47,648 nt of DNA from Bacillus sp. RO1 (GCF_012524115.1 NZ_JAAZWB010000040.1:1-47648); one strand, 5' to 3'. Counted from the first letter of the stretch, positions 34,100 through 44,383 are shown. Translations and numbers: made by a program. The notes: generated from the letters alone by a model not told the origin.

Positions 34100-35821
34100 G
34101 TGAATAAAAAACAAATCGTAAAATGGCTTGAAACGATTGCGACATATATGGAGTTAAAGGGCGAAAACGGCTTTAAAGTTTCAGCATTCAGAAAAGCTGC
34201 ACTGGCACTTGAAAATGATGAAAGAAGCTTAAGTCAAATAGAGGATTTCACAAAAATAAGTGGCATAGGAAAAGGGACTGCAGCTGTTATCCATGAAATC
34301 TTGGAAACAGGGAAATCCTCCGTTTTAGAGGAGCTGCAACAGGAAGTTCCAGAAGGATTGATTCCGTTATTAAAATTGCCTGGGCTTGGCGGCAAAAAAA
34401 TAGCGAAACTTTATCAAGAGCTAGACGTAGTAGATATGACAAGCTTAAAAGAAGCGTGTGAAGCAGAAAAAGTGCAGGCGCTTGCAGGCTTTGGAAAAAA
34501 GACAGAGGAGAAAATCCTTGCTGCAATTGAGGAAGTTGGAAAACGTCCAGATCGTTTGCCAATCTCCTTTATGACGCCGATTGCAGAGCAAATCGAACAA
34601 TTCCTTGCCACCGTGGATGGAATAGAGGAATACTCCCGTGCAGGCAGCCTGCGCAGATACAGGGAAACCATTAAAGATTTGGACTTTATCATTTCCACAA
34701 CAGAACCTACCAAAGTACGGGAGCAGCTTGTGAAAATGGATAGGGTGATAGAAATTATTGCAAATGGTGATACAAAAGTGTCCATCATTTTAAAATATGA
34801 TTATGATGTGTCCGTTGATTTCCGCATGGTGGAACCTTTAAGCTTCCCTACAACTTTGCATCATTTTACCGGATCAAAAGACCATAACGTCCGTATGCGC
34901 CAGCTTGCAAAAGACCGCGGAGAGAAAATCAGTGAGTACGGTGTGGAAAATGTGGAAACAGGAGAAATGAAACATTTCAAAACGGAAGAAGCGTTCTTCC
35001 GTCATTTTAACCTGCCTTTCATTCCGCCTGAGATAAGAGAAGATGGGACAGAAGTGGATTATGCATTAGAGCATGGAGAGATACCATTATTGTCACTAGA
35101 TGACATAAGAGGAGATCTTCATATGCACTCCACCTATAGCGATGGTGCCTACACAATCGAAGAGATGATAGAAGCAAACCGTGCAAAAGGGTATAAATAT
35201 ATGGCGATTACCGATCATTCTCAATATTTAAAAGTAGCAAACGGATTGACGCCAGAACGCCTTCGACAACAAAAGGAAGAAATTAAGAAGCTGAATGAAA
35301 AGTATAATGATATAACAATATTATCAGGTGTGGAAATGGACATTCTCCCAGACGGCTCTCTTGATTATGATGATGAGTTAATGGAGGAGATGGATATTGT
35401 CATCGCATCGATTCATTCAAGCTTTTCACAAAAAAGAGAAGTGATCATGGACCGCTTGAGAAAAGCGTTGGAAAATAATCATGTAGATATTATCGCACAT
35501 CCTACAGGACGCCTGATTGGACGCAGGGAAGGATATGATGTGGATGTGGAAATGTTGATTCAGCTAGCAAAAGAAACGGATACTGCGCTTGAGCTCAATG
35601 CCAATCCGAACCGTTTGGATCTTGCTAGCCATTATGTTCGACTCGCACAAGATGCTGGAGTGAAGCTAGTCATAAATACAGACGCCCATAGCATCGACAT
35701 GCTGGATCATATGGAAGTGGGAGTGGCAGCGGCAAGAAAAGGCTGGATCAAAAAAGACAATGTTATCAATACATGGTCACTGGACGAGTTAAAGAAATTT
35801 TTAACACGACACCATACGTAA
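34100..35821 (+). CDS. polX: DNA polymerase/3'-5' exonuclease PolX
   Basis: Family X polymerase for base-excision and gap repair. The N-terminal helix-hairpin-helix domains ([29 protein letters not shown]) precede the nucleotidyltransferase core ([29 protein letters not shown]) and a C-terminal PHP phosphoesterase domain starting [11 protein letters not shown] at residue 339. Length 573 is typical. GTG 34100 follows AGGTGA. mutS2 follows by 28 bp, a conserved pairing. Confidence 0.97.
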   Translation: MNKKQIVKWLETIATYMELKGENGFKVSAFRKAALALENDERSLSQIEDFTKISGIGKGTAAVIHEILETGKSSVLEELQQEVPEGLIPLLKLPGLGGKKIAKLYQELDVVDMTSLKEACEAEKVQALAGFGKKTEEKILAAIEEVGKRPDRLPISFMTPIAEQIEQFLATVDGIEEYSRAGSLRRYRETIKDLDFIISTTEPTKVREQLVKMDRVIEIIANGDTKVSIILKYDYDVSVDFRMVEPLSFPTTLHHFTGSKDHNVRMRQLAKDRGEKISEYGVENVETGEMKHFKTEEAFFRHFNLPFIPPEIREDGTEVDYALEHGEIPLLSLDDIRGDLHMHSTYSDGAYTIEEMIEANRAKGYKYMAITDHSQYLKVANGLTPERLRQQKEEIKKLNEKYNDITILSGVEMDILPDGSLDYDDELMEEMDIVIASIHSSFSQKREVIMDRLRKALENNHVDIIAHPTGRLIGRREGYDVDVEMLIQLAKETDTALELNANPNRLDLASHYVRLAQDAGVKLVINTDAHSIDMLDHMEVGVAAARKGWIKKDNVINTWSLDELKKFLTRHHT

Positions 35822-35849
35822 TGTAAAGACAGAAGGGAGTTATGGTACC

Positions 35850-38207
35850 GTGCAACCTAGGGTTTTAAAGGTATTGGAATTTAATAAAGTAAAAGATAAA
35901 TTGGCTACTTTTTCGGCATCCTCATTAGGAAAAGAAAAAGTGGCCCAGCTGACGCCTGCCACCAGTTATGAAGAAGTGGTAAACAGACAGCTGCAAACAG
36001 ATGAGGCGGCAACTGTCCTTCGATTAAAAGGGGAAGTTCCACTTGGTGGAATCACCGATATTCGAGCGCATGTAAAACGTGCAGATATAGGCGGGACATT
36101 GAACACACATGAATTGTTGGATATCGCAGGAACCATTTATGCGGCGCGAAAGCTAGACCGTTTTGTGGAATCTGTATTGGAAGAAGATATATCCATTCCT
36201 CTTCTAAAAGAATATATGGATCAGTTAATCATCTATCCTGAACTTGAGCGCAATATTAAAAATTGTATAGACGAATATGGGGAAGTTCTGGACGGAGCGA
36301 GTGATAAGCTAAGAGGTATCCGTCAGCAATTAAGGTCCACAGAGTCTAGAGTGCGAGAAAAACTGGAGAGCATGATTCGTTCTTCCAACGCACAGAAGAT
36401 GTTGTCAGATGCCATCATCACTATTCGTAATGAGCGTTATGTTATACCGGTTAAACAAGAATACCGCGGTTCTTATGGTGGGATCGTACACGATCAATCC
36501 TCCTCAGGAGCAACATTGTTCATCGAGCCTCAGCAGGTGGTAGATCTCAACAATGTTCTTCAAGAAGCAAAGGTGAAAGAAAAGCTGGAAATAGATCGTA
36601 TACTAGCCGAGCTTTCAGCCGAAGTAGCAGAAGTGGCCCGTGATCTTCTTGAAAATGTTCATATTCTGGCGGAAATAGATTTTATGTTTGCTAAAGCGAA
36701 GTATGGAAAGCATATCCGCGGAACAAAACCAGAAATAAATAATGATAAATATATAAGACTAGTTCAGGCAAGACACCCTCTCATCAATGAGGAAGAAGTT
36801 GTGCCAAATACGATTGAGCTTGGAAAAGACTATACCTCCATTGTTATTACCGGTCCTAATACAGGCGGTAAAACCGTAACGTTGAAAACACTTGGATTAT
36901 TGACGATCATGGCTCAATCAGGACTCCATGTACCAGCTCAAGACGGGTCGGAAGTGGGAGTCTTCTCTGCTGTTTATGCAGATATAGGGGATGAACAATC
37001 CATCGAGCAAAGCTTAAGTACATTCTCTTCGCATATGGTCAATATTGTGGATATTCTTAAAAAAGTGGACCACGACAGTCTGGTTCTTTTTGATGAACTT
37101 GGCGCTGGTACAGACCCACAAGAAGGGGCAGCACTTGCTATTTCGATTTTGGATGAAGTATATCAACGAGGTGCCTGTGTGATTGCGACTACCCATTACC
37201 CAGAGTTAAAAGCATATGGGTATAACCGTGATGGGGTAGTCAACGCAAGTGTCGAATTTGATGTGGATACACTAAGTCCTACTTATCGTTTACTTATCGG
37301 GGTACCTGGTAGAAGTAATGCGTTTGAAATTTCTAAACGTCTAGGATTGAGCATGGAAGTCATCGACCGGGCGAAAGGCTTTGTCAGTGAGGATAGCAAC
37401 AAAGTGGAGAATATGATCGCTTCTTTGGAAGCTTCCCAAAAAAGAGCGGAAGAAGAATGGAAAGAAGCAGAAAAAATAAGAAAAACATCACAGCAACTGC
37501 ACGAAGATCTTGAACAGCAAATGCAGGAGCTGAACGAACAACGTGATAAACTGTACGAAAAAGCAGCCGAAAAAGCCGAGAAGATGGTGGAGGATGCAAA
37601 GGAAGAAGCAGAAAAGGTTATTCGTGAATTGCGCAAGATGCGAATGGAACAGCATGCCAATGTAAAAGAGCACGAGTTAATCGATGCCAAAAAACGATTG
37701 GAAGGTGCTGTGCCTACTGTAAAAAAATCTGCAGCTACGAAAAAACAGGAAGCTAGCAATCAAACGCTGGAGCCTGGTGACGAAGTGAAGGTATTGAGCC
37801 TAAACCAAAAAGGACATCTTGTGGAAAAAACGGGAGCCAAGGAATGGCAGGTTCAAATAGGCATCATGAAAATGAAAGTGAAAACAAAGGACATTCAATA
37901 TGTGAGCAGGCCAAAGCCTGTGGAAACGAAGCCACTGGCTACCATCAAAGGGAAAGACTATCATGTAAGCTTAGAGCTGGACCTGCGTGGCGAACGGTTT
38001 GAGAATGCACTCATGAGAGTGGAAAAATACTTGGATGATGCTACATTAGCAGGTTATCACCGTGTTTCTATCATTCATGGTAAAGGGACTGGAGCGCTGC
38101 GTGTTGGGGTGCAAAATTACTTGAAGAACCACCGTTCCGTTAAAAATTATCGATTTGGTGAGGCGTCTGAAGGTGGCACTGGTGTTACCGTCGTCGAACT
38201 GAAATAA
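35850..38207 (+). CDS. mutS2: MutS2, ribosome-rescue/recombination ATPase
   Basis: A MutS-like ABC ATPase without the mismatch-binding domain. It suppresses homologous recombination in some bacteria and splits collided ribosomes in B. subtilis. Walker A is GPNTGGKTV at residues 335-343, Walker [13 protein letters not shown] near 410. A long coiled coil (about 515-640) precedes a C-terminal Smr nuclease-like domain ([24 protein letters not shown]). Length 785 fits. GTG 35850 lies about 12 nt after AAGGGAG. Confidence 0.97.
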   Translation: MQPRVLKVLEFNKVKDKLATFSASSLGKEKVAQLTPATSYEEVVNRQLQTDEAATVLRLKGEVPLGGITDIRAHVKRADIGGTLNTHELLDIAGTIYAARKLDRFVESVLEEDISIPLLKEYMDQLIIYPELERNIKNCIDEYGEVLDGASDKLRGIRQQLRSTESRVREKLESMIRSSNAQKMLSDAIITIRNERYVIPVKQEYRGSYGGIVHDQSSSGATLFIEPQQVVDLNNVLQEAKVKEKLEIDRILAELSAEVAEVARDLLENVHILAEIDFMFAKAKYGKHIRGTKPEINNDKYIRLVQARHPLINEEEVVPNTIELGKDYTSIVITGPNTGGKTVTLKTLGLLTIMAQSGLHVPAQDGSEVGVFSAVYADIGDEQSIEQSLSTFSSHMVNIVDILKKVDHDSLVLFDELGAGTDPQEGAALAISILDEVYQRGACVIATTHYPELKAYGYNRDGVVNASVEFDVDTLSPTYRLLIGVPGRSNAFEISKRLGLSMEVIDRAKGFVSEDSNKVENMIASLEASQKRAEEEWKEAEKIRKTSQQLHEDLEQQMQELNEQRDKLYEKAAEKAEKMVEDAKEEAEKVIRELRKMRMEQHANVKEHELIDAKKRLEGAVPTVKKSAATKKQEASNQTLEPGDEVKVLSLNQKGHLVEKTGAKEWQVQIGIMKMKVKTKDIQYVSRPKPVETKPLATIKGKDYHVSLELDLRGERFENALMRVEKYLDDATLAGYHRVSIIHGKGTGALRVGVQNYLKNHRSVKNYRFGEASEGGTGVTVVELK

Positions 38208-38221
38208 GAAGGGAGCCTGAT

Positions 38222-38629
38222 ATGTCTGCTTTTTGGGAAAATGAATTAGTCAGAACGGCTGCCAATTTTAGTGTGGTGGTACTATGTCTTGTTCTGTTTC
38301 TGGCTATTTTTGAACTAGTTACAAAGTATAAAAACATGGAAGAAATTAAAAAAGGTAATTTTGCTGTAGCGATGGCAACAGGCGGTAAAATACTAGGCAT
38401 CGCCAACATTTTCAGGTACTCTATCAGCGATCATGATACGTTGTTGACGATGATTGGCTGGGGAGCGGTCGGATTTGTCTTGTTGTTGTTTGCCTATTTT
38501 ATCTTTGAGTTTTTGACACCAAGCTTTAACATTGATAAGGAAATAGAAAAAGGGAATTGGGCTGTAGGGTTTATTTCCTTTGTCATTTCTGTAGGGTTGT
38601 CTTTTATTATTGGGGCAAGTATTGGATAA
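38222..38629 (+). CDS. yshE: YshE, DUF350 membrane protein
   Basis: A 135-residue protein with four hydrophobic segments and the DUF350 repeat-like halves: FELVTKYKNMEEIKKGNFAVAMATGGKILG is mirrored by FNIDKEIEKGNWAVGFI (both with E-x-x-KGN-x-AV; only parts quoted here are consecutive in the protein). Function unknown. ATG 38222 follows AAGGGAG near the mutS2 stop (14 bp away), so it is probably in the polX-mutS2 operon. Confidence 0.9.
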   Translation: MSAFWENELVRTAANFSVVVLCLVLFLAIFELVTKYKNMEEIKKGNFAVAMATGGKILGIANIFRYSISDHDTLLTMIGWGAVGFVLLLFAYFIFEFLTPSFNIDKEIEKGNWAVGFISFVISVGLSFIIGASIG

Positions 38630-38642
38630 GGAGTAGGGAATT

Positions 38643-38723
38643 TTGGAAACTTTAGCAAAAGTGTTGATTGGATGTTGTATCGTGTTTGTCATAATTGGAA
38701 TCATTTATCTTTTTATTGCATAA
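38643..38723 (+). CDS. Small membrane peptide (26 aa) downstream of yshE
   Basis: TTG 38643 has AAGGAG (38628-38633) at 9 nt, and this site overlaps the yshE stop, so translation looks coupled. The peptide starts METLAKVLIGCCIVFVIIG and ends YLFIA: a single hydrophobic helix with almost no soluble part. A terminator follows at once. No homologue is known to me; the support is the ribosome binding site, position and single-helix pattern. Confidence 0.55.
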   Translation: METLAKVLIGCCIVFVIIGIIYLFIA

Positions 38724-38739
38724 AGAGTTAATAACAGTG

Positions 38740-38783
38740 AGGAAGAAGAAGCAAGTTTCACATTGCTGATTCTTCCTTTTTTT
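38740..38783 (+). terminator. Terminator of the polX-mutS2-yshE operon
   Basis: AGGAAGAA (38740-38747) pairs with TTCTTCCT, with an inner GCAA/TTGC pairing, followed by T7. Confidence 0.85.
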
Positions 38784-38808
38784 AAAGGACAATAAAGTAG
38801 AATATACT

Positions 38809-38935
38809 GTTGATCTCCGTTCCAGGCGCTTCGCTTGCCTGCGGGCGGTCCGTGAGCCTCCTCAGGCTTCGCCTTCCGGGGTCTCACCTGTCCCTTCCTC
38901 CCGCGGGCGTCTGCGCGCCTTCCACTACAATCAAC
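38809..38935 (-). repeat. Dispersed hairpin element, copy 5 (inverted)
   Basis: 127 bp in minus orientation relative to the other copies, arms GTTGAT/ATCAAC, inner arms AAGGCGC/GCGCCT. It is more GC-rich than the rest. It faces copy 6 (39014-39141) about 80 bp away, making a large inverted repeat in the 548-bp gap ahead of khtT. Confidence 0.92.
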
Positions 38936-39013
38936 TTGGCTATTTCATTCACCAATTGTATTACAAGAAGAGTTGTAAACGAGTTACCGGAAAAAGGGTC
39001 AACTATAAGTCTA

Positions 39014-39141
39014 GCTGTGGATTGGAGCAAATGACGGAGACTCCAGCGGGGGAGTAACGGTAGGTTGAGACCCCTGAAGCGTTGTGAGGAGGCTCAAGCA
39101 CCGTCCCGCGGAAAGCGAAGTCATTTGCGGAAAGGAACAGC
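39014..39141 (+). repeat. Dispersed hairpin element, copy 6
   Basis: 128 bp; inner arms GCAAATGAC/GTCATTTGC pair at 9 of 9 positions, and ACGGTAGGTTGAG pairs with CTCAAGCACCGT. The outer right arm is altered (GGAACAGC instead of the expected TCCACAGC). 39142-39271 holds a weak hairpin (TACTGGGCGAG/CCCAGT) and the khtT ribosome binding site. Confidence 0.92.
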
Positions 39142-39271
39142 GGTAATTAACCAATTTTTCAAATTAGTACTGGGCGAGTTTCTTTCCCAGTTTTTCTTAC
39201 CTTAAAAAATTGTTCAGCAGGGAGAAAGGGTAGAGTCGGAGAATATAGGTGGTATGGGAGGGGTTGTTGGT

Positions 39272-39766
39272 ATGCAATTTAAAACGACAGAACTACCGGG
39301 GATTGGGAAAAAGCTATCATTTGTTACGGCTGAGGGGAATATGGTGGTCTTGGTTGTTCACCATTCAGGAAAACGGGAAATGTATTTTTTTGAAGACCCA
39401 GACAATGATGAAGCAGATTTCTCCATTTCTTTGACCTCAGATGAAACAAGGGAACTTGGTGCTCAACTGCTGGGTGCTATGTATCAACCTGTAGATATGG
39501 ATAAGATGAAAATATTTAAGAAACAAATTATTATTGAGTGGATTGAAGTAAAAAAAGCTTCCTCCTTAATTGGAAAATCGATAGGAGAATCGAAAATAAG
39601 AACCAAGACAGGTGCATCCATTATTGGAATTGTAAAAGGAGAAGATAACATCGCCGTGCCAGATGTCGATGTAAAGCTCCATGAAAAGGATATATTGATG
39701 GTTTGTGGCAAACAAGCCCAAATTGAAAAACTGACCAAGCTTTGCGAGGGAGGGACTGCTACCTGA
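39272..39766 (+). CDS. khtT: KhtT-like regulatory subunit of K+/H+ antiporter
   Basis: Cytosolic regulator with an N-terminal ligand or dimer domain and a C-terminal RCK_C (TrkA-C) domain (SLIGKSIGESKIRTKTGASI to LMVCGKQAQIEKL). In B. subtilis KhtT (YhaT) controls KhtU in response to nucleotide signals and pH. ATG 39272 lies 8 nt after GGGAGGGG; ATG 39254 has only AGGTGG 2 nt away. Length 164 agrees with B. subtilis (165). The stop overlaps the khtU start in TGATG. There is no khtS gene. Confidence 0.9.
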   Translation: MQFKTTELPGIGKKLSFVTAEGNMVVLVVHHSGKREMYFFEDPDNDEADFSISLTSDETRELGAQLLGAMYQPVDMDKMKIFKKQIIIEWIEVKKASSLIGKSIGESKIRTKTGASIIGIVKGEDNIAVPDVDVKLHEKDILMVCGKQAQIEKLTKLCEGGTAT

Positions 39767-40944
39767 TGCATGAAGGTACTCCAATACTTGTAAGCATAGG
39801 AGTCATATTACTCGTTCTATTTGTTATGGGATATGTCGGAGGGAAAATGAAGATCCCCGGCGTCATACTATATATATTTCTAGGACTTGGCATCGGAACA
39901 TTTATAACAGAAAACGAATTATTGTATACAGCTAGTGAAATAGGAATTGTACTATTATTTTTTCTACTTGGATTGGAATTCCCCCTGAAAAAATTAAAAA
40001 ATATGGCGTTCAAGGTATGGAAACCTGGGTTATTGGATGTAGCCTTAAACTTTGGAATGTCTACTGTCATTTGTCTCTTCTTTGGTCTAGATCTTCTAAC
40101 TTCCTTCTTAATAGGCGGTGTCCTATATGCCACAAGTTCCTCGATTTCTGCCAAGCTATTGGAGAGTACGAAACGATTGGCCAATGCAGAGTCGGAATAC
40201 ATACTTGCGATTCTCATCTTCGAAGATGTTGTGGCACCAATCATTGTTGCAGTCCTAATTGGATTGGCCTCGGACAGCGGGATAACAGGAATGGACTTTG
40301 TGATTCTTTTAGGTAAGATCATGTTGTTAACCACAGGTGCGATGGTCATTGGTCGATATGGCTTCATCCGTTTGGAGAAATTTTTTGAGAGATTGGTCGG
40401 AAGTGATATTTTCATCATGCTTACAGTCGGCATTGCCCTTAGTTATGCCGGCATTGCATTGTTACTTGGGCTGTCAGAAGTATTAGGGGCATTTTTAGCA
40501 GGTATCATGCTTGCCGAGACGAAGCGTTCAGAAGATATCGAGCAGGTTACCTTACCTGTGAGAGATTTACTTTTACCTATATTTTTTATGCATTTCGGCA
40601 CGACGATAGACCTTGGAGAAGGAGTGCCTTATGTAGGATTATTGCTTACATTGATTGGGTGGGCTTTGCTTGGAAAAATCTTGGTCGGAATGCTTGGTGG
40701 TAGATGGTATGGGCTCACAAAGAGGGTTGCTTTACGAGCTGGTTTCTCACTCACACCAAGAGGAGAATTCTCTGTGGTTATTGCATCGATTGCCACTGGA
40801 GCTACGAAATTATTTAGTAGCGTGTTCATCCTAGTTTCTGCGATACTCGGAATCTTGCTCTTTATTTTAGCGCCGAAATTAACGAATATATTTTATGAAA
40901 AGAAGAGGATGAAAAAGAACATAAAGCTGAAGGTTCCTGGTTAA
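39766..40944 (+). CDS. khtU: KhtU-like K+(Na+)/H+ antiporter (CPA2)
   Basis: Membrane antiporter of 392 residues with about 12 helices, exporting K+ in exchange for protons. CPA2 features are FLLGLEFPLKKLKN, TSSSISAKLLES (after the unwound helix) and ILIFEDVVAPIIVAVL with the ED pair, plus LSEVLGAFLAGIMLAET. ATG 39766 shares its A with the khtT stop; GAGGGAGGG lies upstream. Kht loci are not between yshE and lcfA in B. subtilis, so the pair is an insertion or relocation, bordered on its left by hairpin elements 5 and 6. Confidence 0.92.
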   Translation: MHEGTPILVSIGVILLVLFVMGYVGGKMKIPGVILYIFLGLGIGTFITENELLYTASEIGIVLLFFLLGLEFPLKKLKNMAFKVWKPGLLDVALNFGMSTVICLFFGLDLLTSFLIGGVLYATSSSISAKLLESTKRLANAESEYILAILIFEDVVAPIIVAVLIGLASDSGITGMDFVILLGKIMLLTTGAMVIGRYGFIRLEKFFERLVGSDIFIMLTVGIALSYAGIALLLGLSEVLGAFLAGIMLAETKRSEDIEQVTLPVRDLLLPIFFMHFGTTIDLGEGVPYVGLLLTLIGWALLGKILVGMLGGRWYGLTKRVALRAGFSLTPRGEFSVVIASIATGATKLFSSVFILVSAILGILLFILAPKLTNIFYEKKRMKKNIKLKVPG

Positions 40945-41075
40945 GGGTGTCATATTTCATCATTTTTCGCAAAAATCAAAAAAATGTTATAATTTTTATG
41001 GAATTGCTGATATACTATAACAAACAGATATGGGCCTTTTGTAGTAGTACAGGCCGATAAAGAGGAGGGAATGGA

Positions 41076-42764
41076 ATGGAGCAAATAGTGAACAAGCCAT
41101 GGCTATCACTTTATCCTGAAGAAATACCTCATGAGATCAACTTCGAAGAGCGAACACTGCAGTCTTACTTAAAACAAGCGGCGGAAGAATATCCAACAAA
41201 AACGGCTATTAGCTTCCTCGGCAAAAAATTAACATTTGAAGAAGTTTATGATCAATCTTTAAAACTGGCAAACTATTTAAAAGGACTTGGAATTGAAAAA
41301 GGAGACAGAGTGTCTATCATGCTCCCAAACTGCCCTCAAGCTGTCATCAGCTATTATGGCGTTCTATTCGCCGGCGGTATTGTTGTGCAGACAAATCCAC
41401 TATACATGGAACGTGAACTGGAATACCAAGTCAACGATTCCGGATCCGAAATCATCATCACGTTAGATATTCTCTACCCTAGAGTATCAAAAGTGAAAGC
41501 GCTAACAAACCTGAAACATGTTATCGTTACGGGAATAAAGGACTATCTACCGTTTCCAAAAAATATGCTTTATCCATTTGTTCAGAAAAAACAGTACGGA
41601 ATAGTAGTAAAGGTGGAGCATAGTGGACAAAACCATTTGTTTACTGAAATCATTAAACAATCGGAAGCTCAAACTATCGATGTACTGATCAACCCTAACG
41701 ATGACCTCGCGTTACTGCAATATACCGGAGGCACAACAGGATTCCCCAAAGGTGTTATGTTAACACATATGAACCTTGTCTCCAATTCAATTATGAGTGT
41801 CAACTGGATGTACAGATGCAAAAAGGGACAGGAAAAGGTTATTGGAATTCTACCGTTCTTCCATGTATACGGGATGACGGCAGTAATGAACCTTTCCATC
41901 ATGCAGGCATACGAAATGATACTACTACCGAAGTTTGACCCGGAAACAACATTGAAAACCATTCAGAAGGAAAAGCCGACACTTTTCCCTGGAGCACCAA
42001 CAATTTATATTGCCCTGTTAAATCATCCTGATATCAAAAAATATGATTTATCTTCCATAGATTCATGTATCAGTGGATCGGCAGCTCTGCCTGTTGAAGT
42101 ACAAGAACAGTTTGAACGTGTTACGGGAGGAAAACTGGTTGAAGGTTACGGGCTCTCCGAAGCATCACCGGTTACCCACGCTAATTTCCTATGGAATGAA
42201 AGGGTGTCAGGAAGCATTGGAATTCCTTGGCCAAATACAGAATCCGTCATTCTTTCCATGGAAAATGGAGAACTGGCTCCGACAGGGGAAATTGGAGAGA
42301 TTGCTGTAAGAGGTCCACAAATCATGAAAGGATATTGGAACCGAAAAGAAGAAACCGAAGCTGTCTTGAAAGATGGCTGGCTCTTAACGGGAGATTTAGG
42401 TTATATGGATGAGCGCGGATATTTCTATGTGGTTGATCGCAAAAAAGATATGATTATTGCCGGCGGCTTCAATATTTACCCAAGAGAAATCGAGGAAGTA
42501 TTATATGAACACGAGGAAATTCAGGAAGTGGTTGTCGCTGGAATTCCTGATCCATATCGCGGTGAAACCGTTAAGGCATACATCGTGAAAAAGGCTGGCT
42601 CTAACCTTACTGAAGAAGAACTGGACCAATATACAAGAAAACACCTTGCTGCCTACAAGGTACCAAGATACTATGAATTCAGAGACGAACTACCTAAGAC
42701 CGCCGTTGGAAAAATCCTCAGAAGAGCATTGGTGGAAGAAGAAAAGCAGAAAATAGCGAAGTGA
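41076..42764 (+). CDS. lcfA: Long-chain acyl-CoA synthetase
   Basis: Activates fatty acids to acyl-CoA through an acyl-adenylate. The adenylation signature TGGTTGFPKG is at residues 217-226, with GYGLSEASPV and the C-terminal GDLGYMDERGYFYVVDRKKD and KTAVGKILRR (catalytic Lys). Length 562 matches B. subtilis LcfA. ATG follows AGAGGAGGG. Upstream is an extended -10, TGTTATAAT (40985-40993). I see no FadR palindrome at this promoter, and a terminator separates lcfA from fadR. Confidence 0.96.
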   Translation: MEQIVNKPWLSLYPEEIPHEINFEERTLQSYLKQAAEEYPTKTAISFLGKKLTFEEVYDQSLKLANYLKGLGIEKGDRVSIMLPNCPQAVISYYGVLFAGGIVVQTNPLYMERELEYQVNDSGSEIIITLDILYPRVSKVKALTNLKHVIVTGIKDYLPFPKNMLYPFVQKKQYGIVVKVEHSGQNHLFTEIIKQSEAQTIDVLINPNDDLALLQYTGGTTGFPKGVMLTHMNLVSNSIMSVNWMYRCKKGQEKVIGILPFFHVYGMTAVMNLSIMQAYEMILLPKFDPETTLKTIQKEKPTLFPGAPTIYIALLNHPDIKKYDLSSIDSCISGSAALPVEVQEQFERVTGGKLVEGYGLSEASPVTHANFLWNERVSGSIGIPWPNTESVILSMENGELAPTGEIGEIAVRGPQIMKGYWNRKEETEAVLKDGWLLTGDLGYMDERGYFYVVDRKKDMIIAGGFNIYPREIEEVLYEHEEIQEVVVAGIPDPYRGETVKAYIVKKAGSNLTEEELDQYTRKHLAAYKVPRYYEFRDELPKTAVGKILRRALVEEEKQKIAK

Positions 42765-42771
42765 TAAATAT

Positions 42772-42808
42772 AGAGAGGGAGATGTAAAAAACCTCTCTCT
42801 CTTTTTTA
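42772..42808 (+). terminator. lcfA terminator
   Basis: GAGAGGGAGA pairs with the CCTCTCTCTC tract, followed by T6. Confidence 0.85.
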
Positions 42809-42843
42809 TAGTAACTTGCACGAAAATTATGATAAGATAATGA

Positions 42844-42897
42844 TTGACAGTTCATTCATGGTACAGTATCATGAAAATATGAATGATTATTCATTCA
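42844..42897 (+). promoter_or_regulatory. fadR promoter with FadR operator
   Basis: TTGACA (42844-42849), a 17-bp spacer and TATCAT (42867-42872). TGAATGATTATTCATTCA at 42880-42897 is a perfect 18-bp palindrome equal to the Bacillus FadR consensus and covers the transcription start. An extra half site, TTCATTCATG, lies in the spacer (42851-42860). Repression is expected to lift with long-chain acyl-CoA. Confidence 0.92.
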
Positions 42898-42919
42898 TTT
42901 TTAAAAGGGAGCGAAAAGG

Positions 42920-43507
42920 TTGAAACAACAAAAACCTAAATATAAACAAATAATAGATGCTGCAGTCATTGTCATTGCGGAAAATGGCTACCATCAAGCA
43001 CAGGTTTCCAAAATTGCCAAACAGGCCGGAGTAGCAGACGGGACCATCTATCTATATTTTAAAAATAAGGAAGACATCCTGATCTCACTGTTTCAAGAGA
43101 AAATGGGACTCTTCGTCGAAAAGATTCGTCAAGAAATTGCAGGAAAATCGACATCAACAGAGAAATTATTAACGTTGATAGAAAAACATTTTTCCATGCT
43201 AGCTGAAGATCACTATCTGGCCATTGTAACCCAGTTGGAGTTAAGACAATCCAACTTAGAGCTTCGACTGAAGATTAACGAGGTGTTAAAAGGGTATTTA
43301 CATGTTGTAGATGAAATTTTACTGGCTGGTACCAAAAACGGTGAGCTTCGTTCCGACTTAGATGTCCGCCTAGCAAGGCAAATGGTGTTTGGTACGATTG
43401 ATGAAACGATTACTACTTGGGTCATGAATGATCAAAAGTACGACCTGACAGCCGTCGCACCAAGAGTACATGAACTATTAATCAAGGGGTTTGGAGCTAC
43501 CCCTTAA
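42920..43507 (+). CDS. fadR: TetR-family repressor FadR of fatty-acid degradation
   Basis: A 195-residue TetR regulator. The N-terminal helix-turn-helix is AAVIVIAENGYHQAQVSKIA then GVADGTIYLYFKNKEDIL; the C-terminal domain binds long-chain acyl-CoA in B. subtilis FadR (YsiA), releasing DNA. TTG 42920 follows AAAAGGGAG by 8 nt. The upstream palindrome indicates autoregulation and control of fadB-etfBA downstream. Confidence 0.95.
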   Translation: MKQQKPKYKQIIDAAVIVIAENGYHQAQVSKIAKQAGVADGTIYLYFKNKEDILISLFQEKMGLFVEKIRQEIAGKSTSTEKLLTLIEKHFSMLAEDHYLAIVTQLELRQSNLELRLKINEVLKGYLHVVDEILLAGTKNGELRSDLDVRLARQMVFGTIDETITTWVMNDQKYDLTAVAPRVHELLIKGFGATP

Positions 43508-43544
43508 CTAGCTCTGTGTTCTATACATAAGGAGGGGATTATTA

Positions 43545-44318
43545 ATGGAATTTTTGCAAATGAAAGTAGAAGAACGTATTGCTCTCATCACCATCAACAA
43601 AGCCCCCGCGAATGCTTTGTCATCCGCAGTTTTGAAAGAGCTTTCATTATTGATGGATGATTTAGAAAAGCAAGAAGAGGTAAGGGTCGTTCTGATTCAC
43701 GGAGAAGGAAGATTTTTCTCTGCAGGTGCGGATATCAAAGAGTTCACCACGGTGGAAACCGGTGAGGAATTTGCCGAACTTGCGAAATTTGGTCAGGATC
43801 TTTTTGAAAGAATGGAGAACTTTCCAAAACCGATTATCGCAGCCATCCATGGTGCAGCTCTAGGCGGAGGCCTTGAACTAGCAATGGGTTGCCATATCCG
43901 CTTAGTGACGAAAACAGCTAAACTTGGTCTGCCTGAATTGCAGTTGGGGCTGATCCCTGGTTTTGCTGGGACTCAGCGTTTACCTAAATTAGTTGGTTCC
44001 GCCAAGGCATTTGAAATGCTTTTCACGAGTGACACACTGACAGGGGAAGAAGCTGTTCAATGGGGACTTGCAAACAAAGCCGTCGATGAAGAAGTTTTAA
44101 TGGATGAAGCTTTTAAGATGGCGAAAAAGATTGCACAAAAAGGACCAATCTCGGTTGCTTCTGTCATTGAGTTGTCCCGTTTTGCAAAGCATGAAGAATT
44201 TTATCAAGGCGTAGAAAGAGAAGCGCAATTATTTGGGAGAGTCTTCACATCAGAAGATGGCAAGGAAGGTATTACAGCGTTTATGGAAAAAAGAGCTCCC
44301 GAATTTAAAGGGAAGTAA
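43545..44318 (+). CDS. fadB: Enoyl-CoA hydratase
   Basis: Second step of beta-oxidation, hydrating trans-2-enoyl-CoA. The crotonase fold has the oxyanion-hole motifs SAGADIKEF and IAAIHGAALGGGLELAMGCH, and the catalytic Glu region LPELQLGLIPGFAGTQRLP. Length 257 is typical. AAGGAGGGG precedes ATG. It is a single-domain hydratase, as in the B. subtilis lcfA-fadR-fadB-etfB-etfA cluster (ysiB), not the large E. coli FadB. Confidence 0.94.
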   Translation: MEFLQMKVEERIALITINKAPANALSSAVLKELSLLMDDLEKQEEVRVVLIHGEGRFFSAGADIKEFTTVETGEEFAELAKFGQDLFERMENFPKPIIAAIHGAALGGGLELAMGCHIRLVTKTAKLGLPELQLGLIPGFAGTQRLPKLVGSAKAFEMLFTSDTLTGEEAVQWGLANKAVDEEVLMDEAFKMAKKIAQKGPISVASVIELSRFAKHEEFYQGVEREAQLFGRVFTSEDGKEGITAFMEKRAPEFKGK

Positions 44319-44383
44319 TTTTTTTTATAATATAAAATCTGAATATTACTAATAAAATTAATGTTTAAACAGGAGGTACTGTG

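Noticed and set aside
39759-40433. 224-residue minus-strand frame opposite khtU
   Set aside because: Shadow of the hydrophobic codons of khtU with low-complexity composition and no ribosome binding site.
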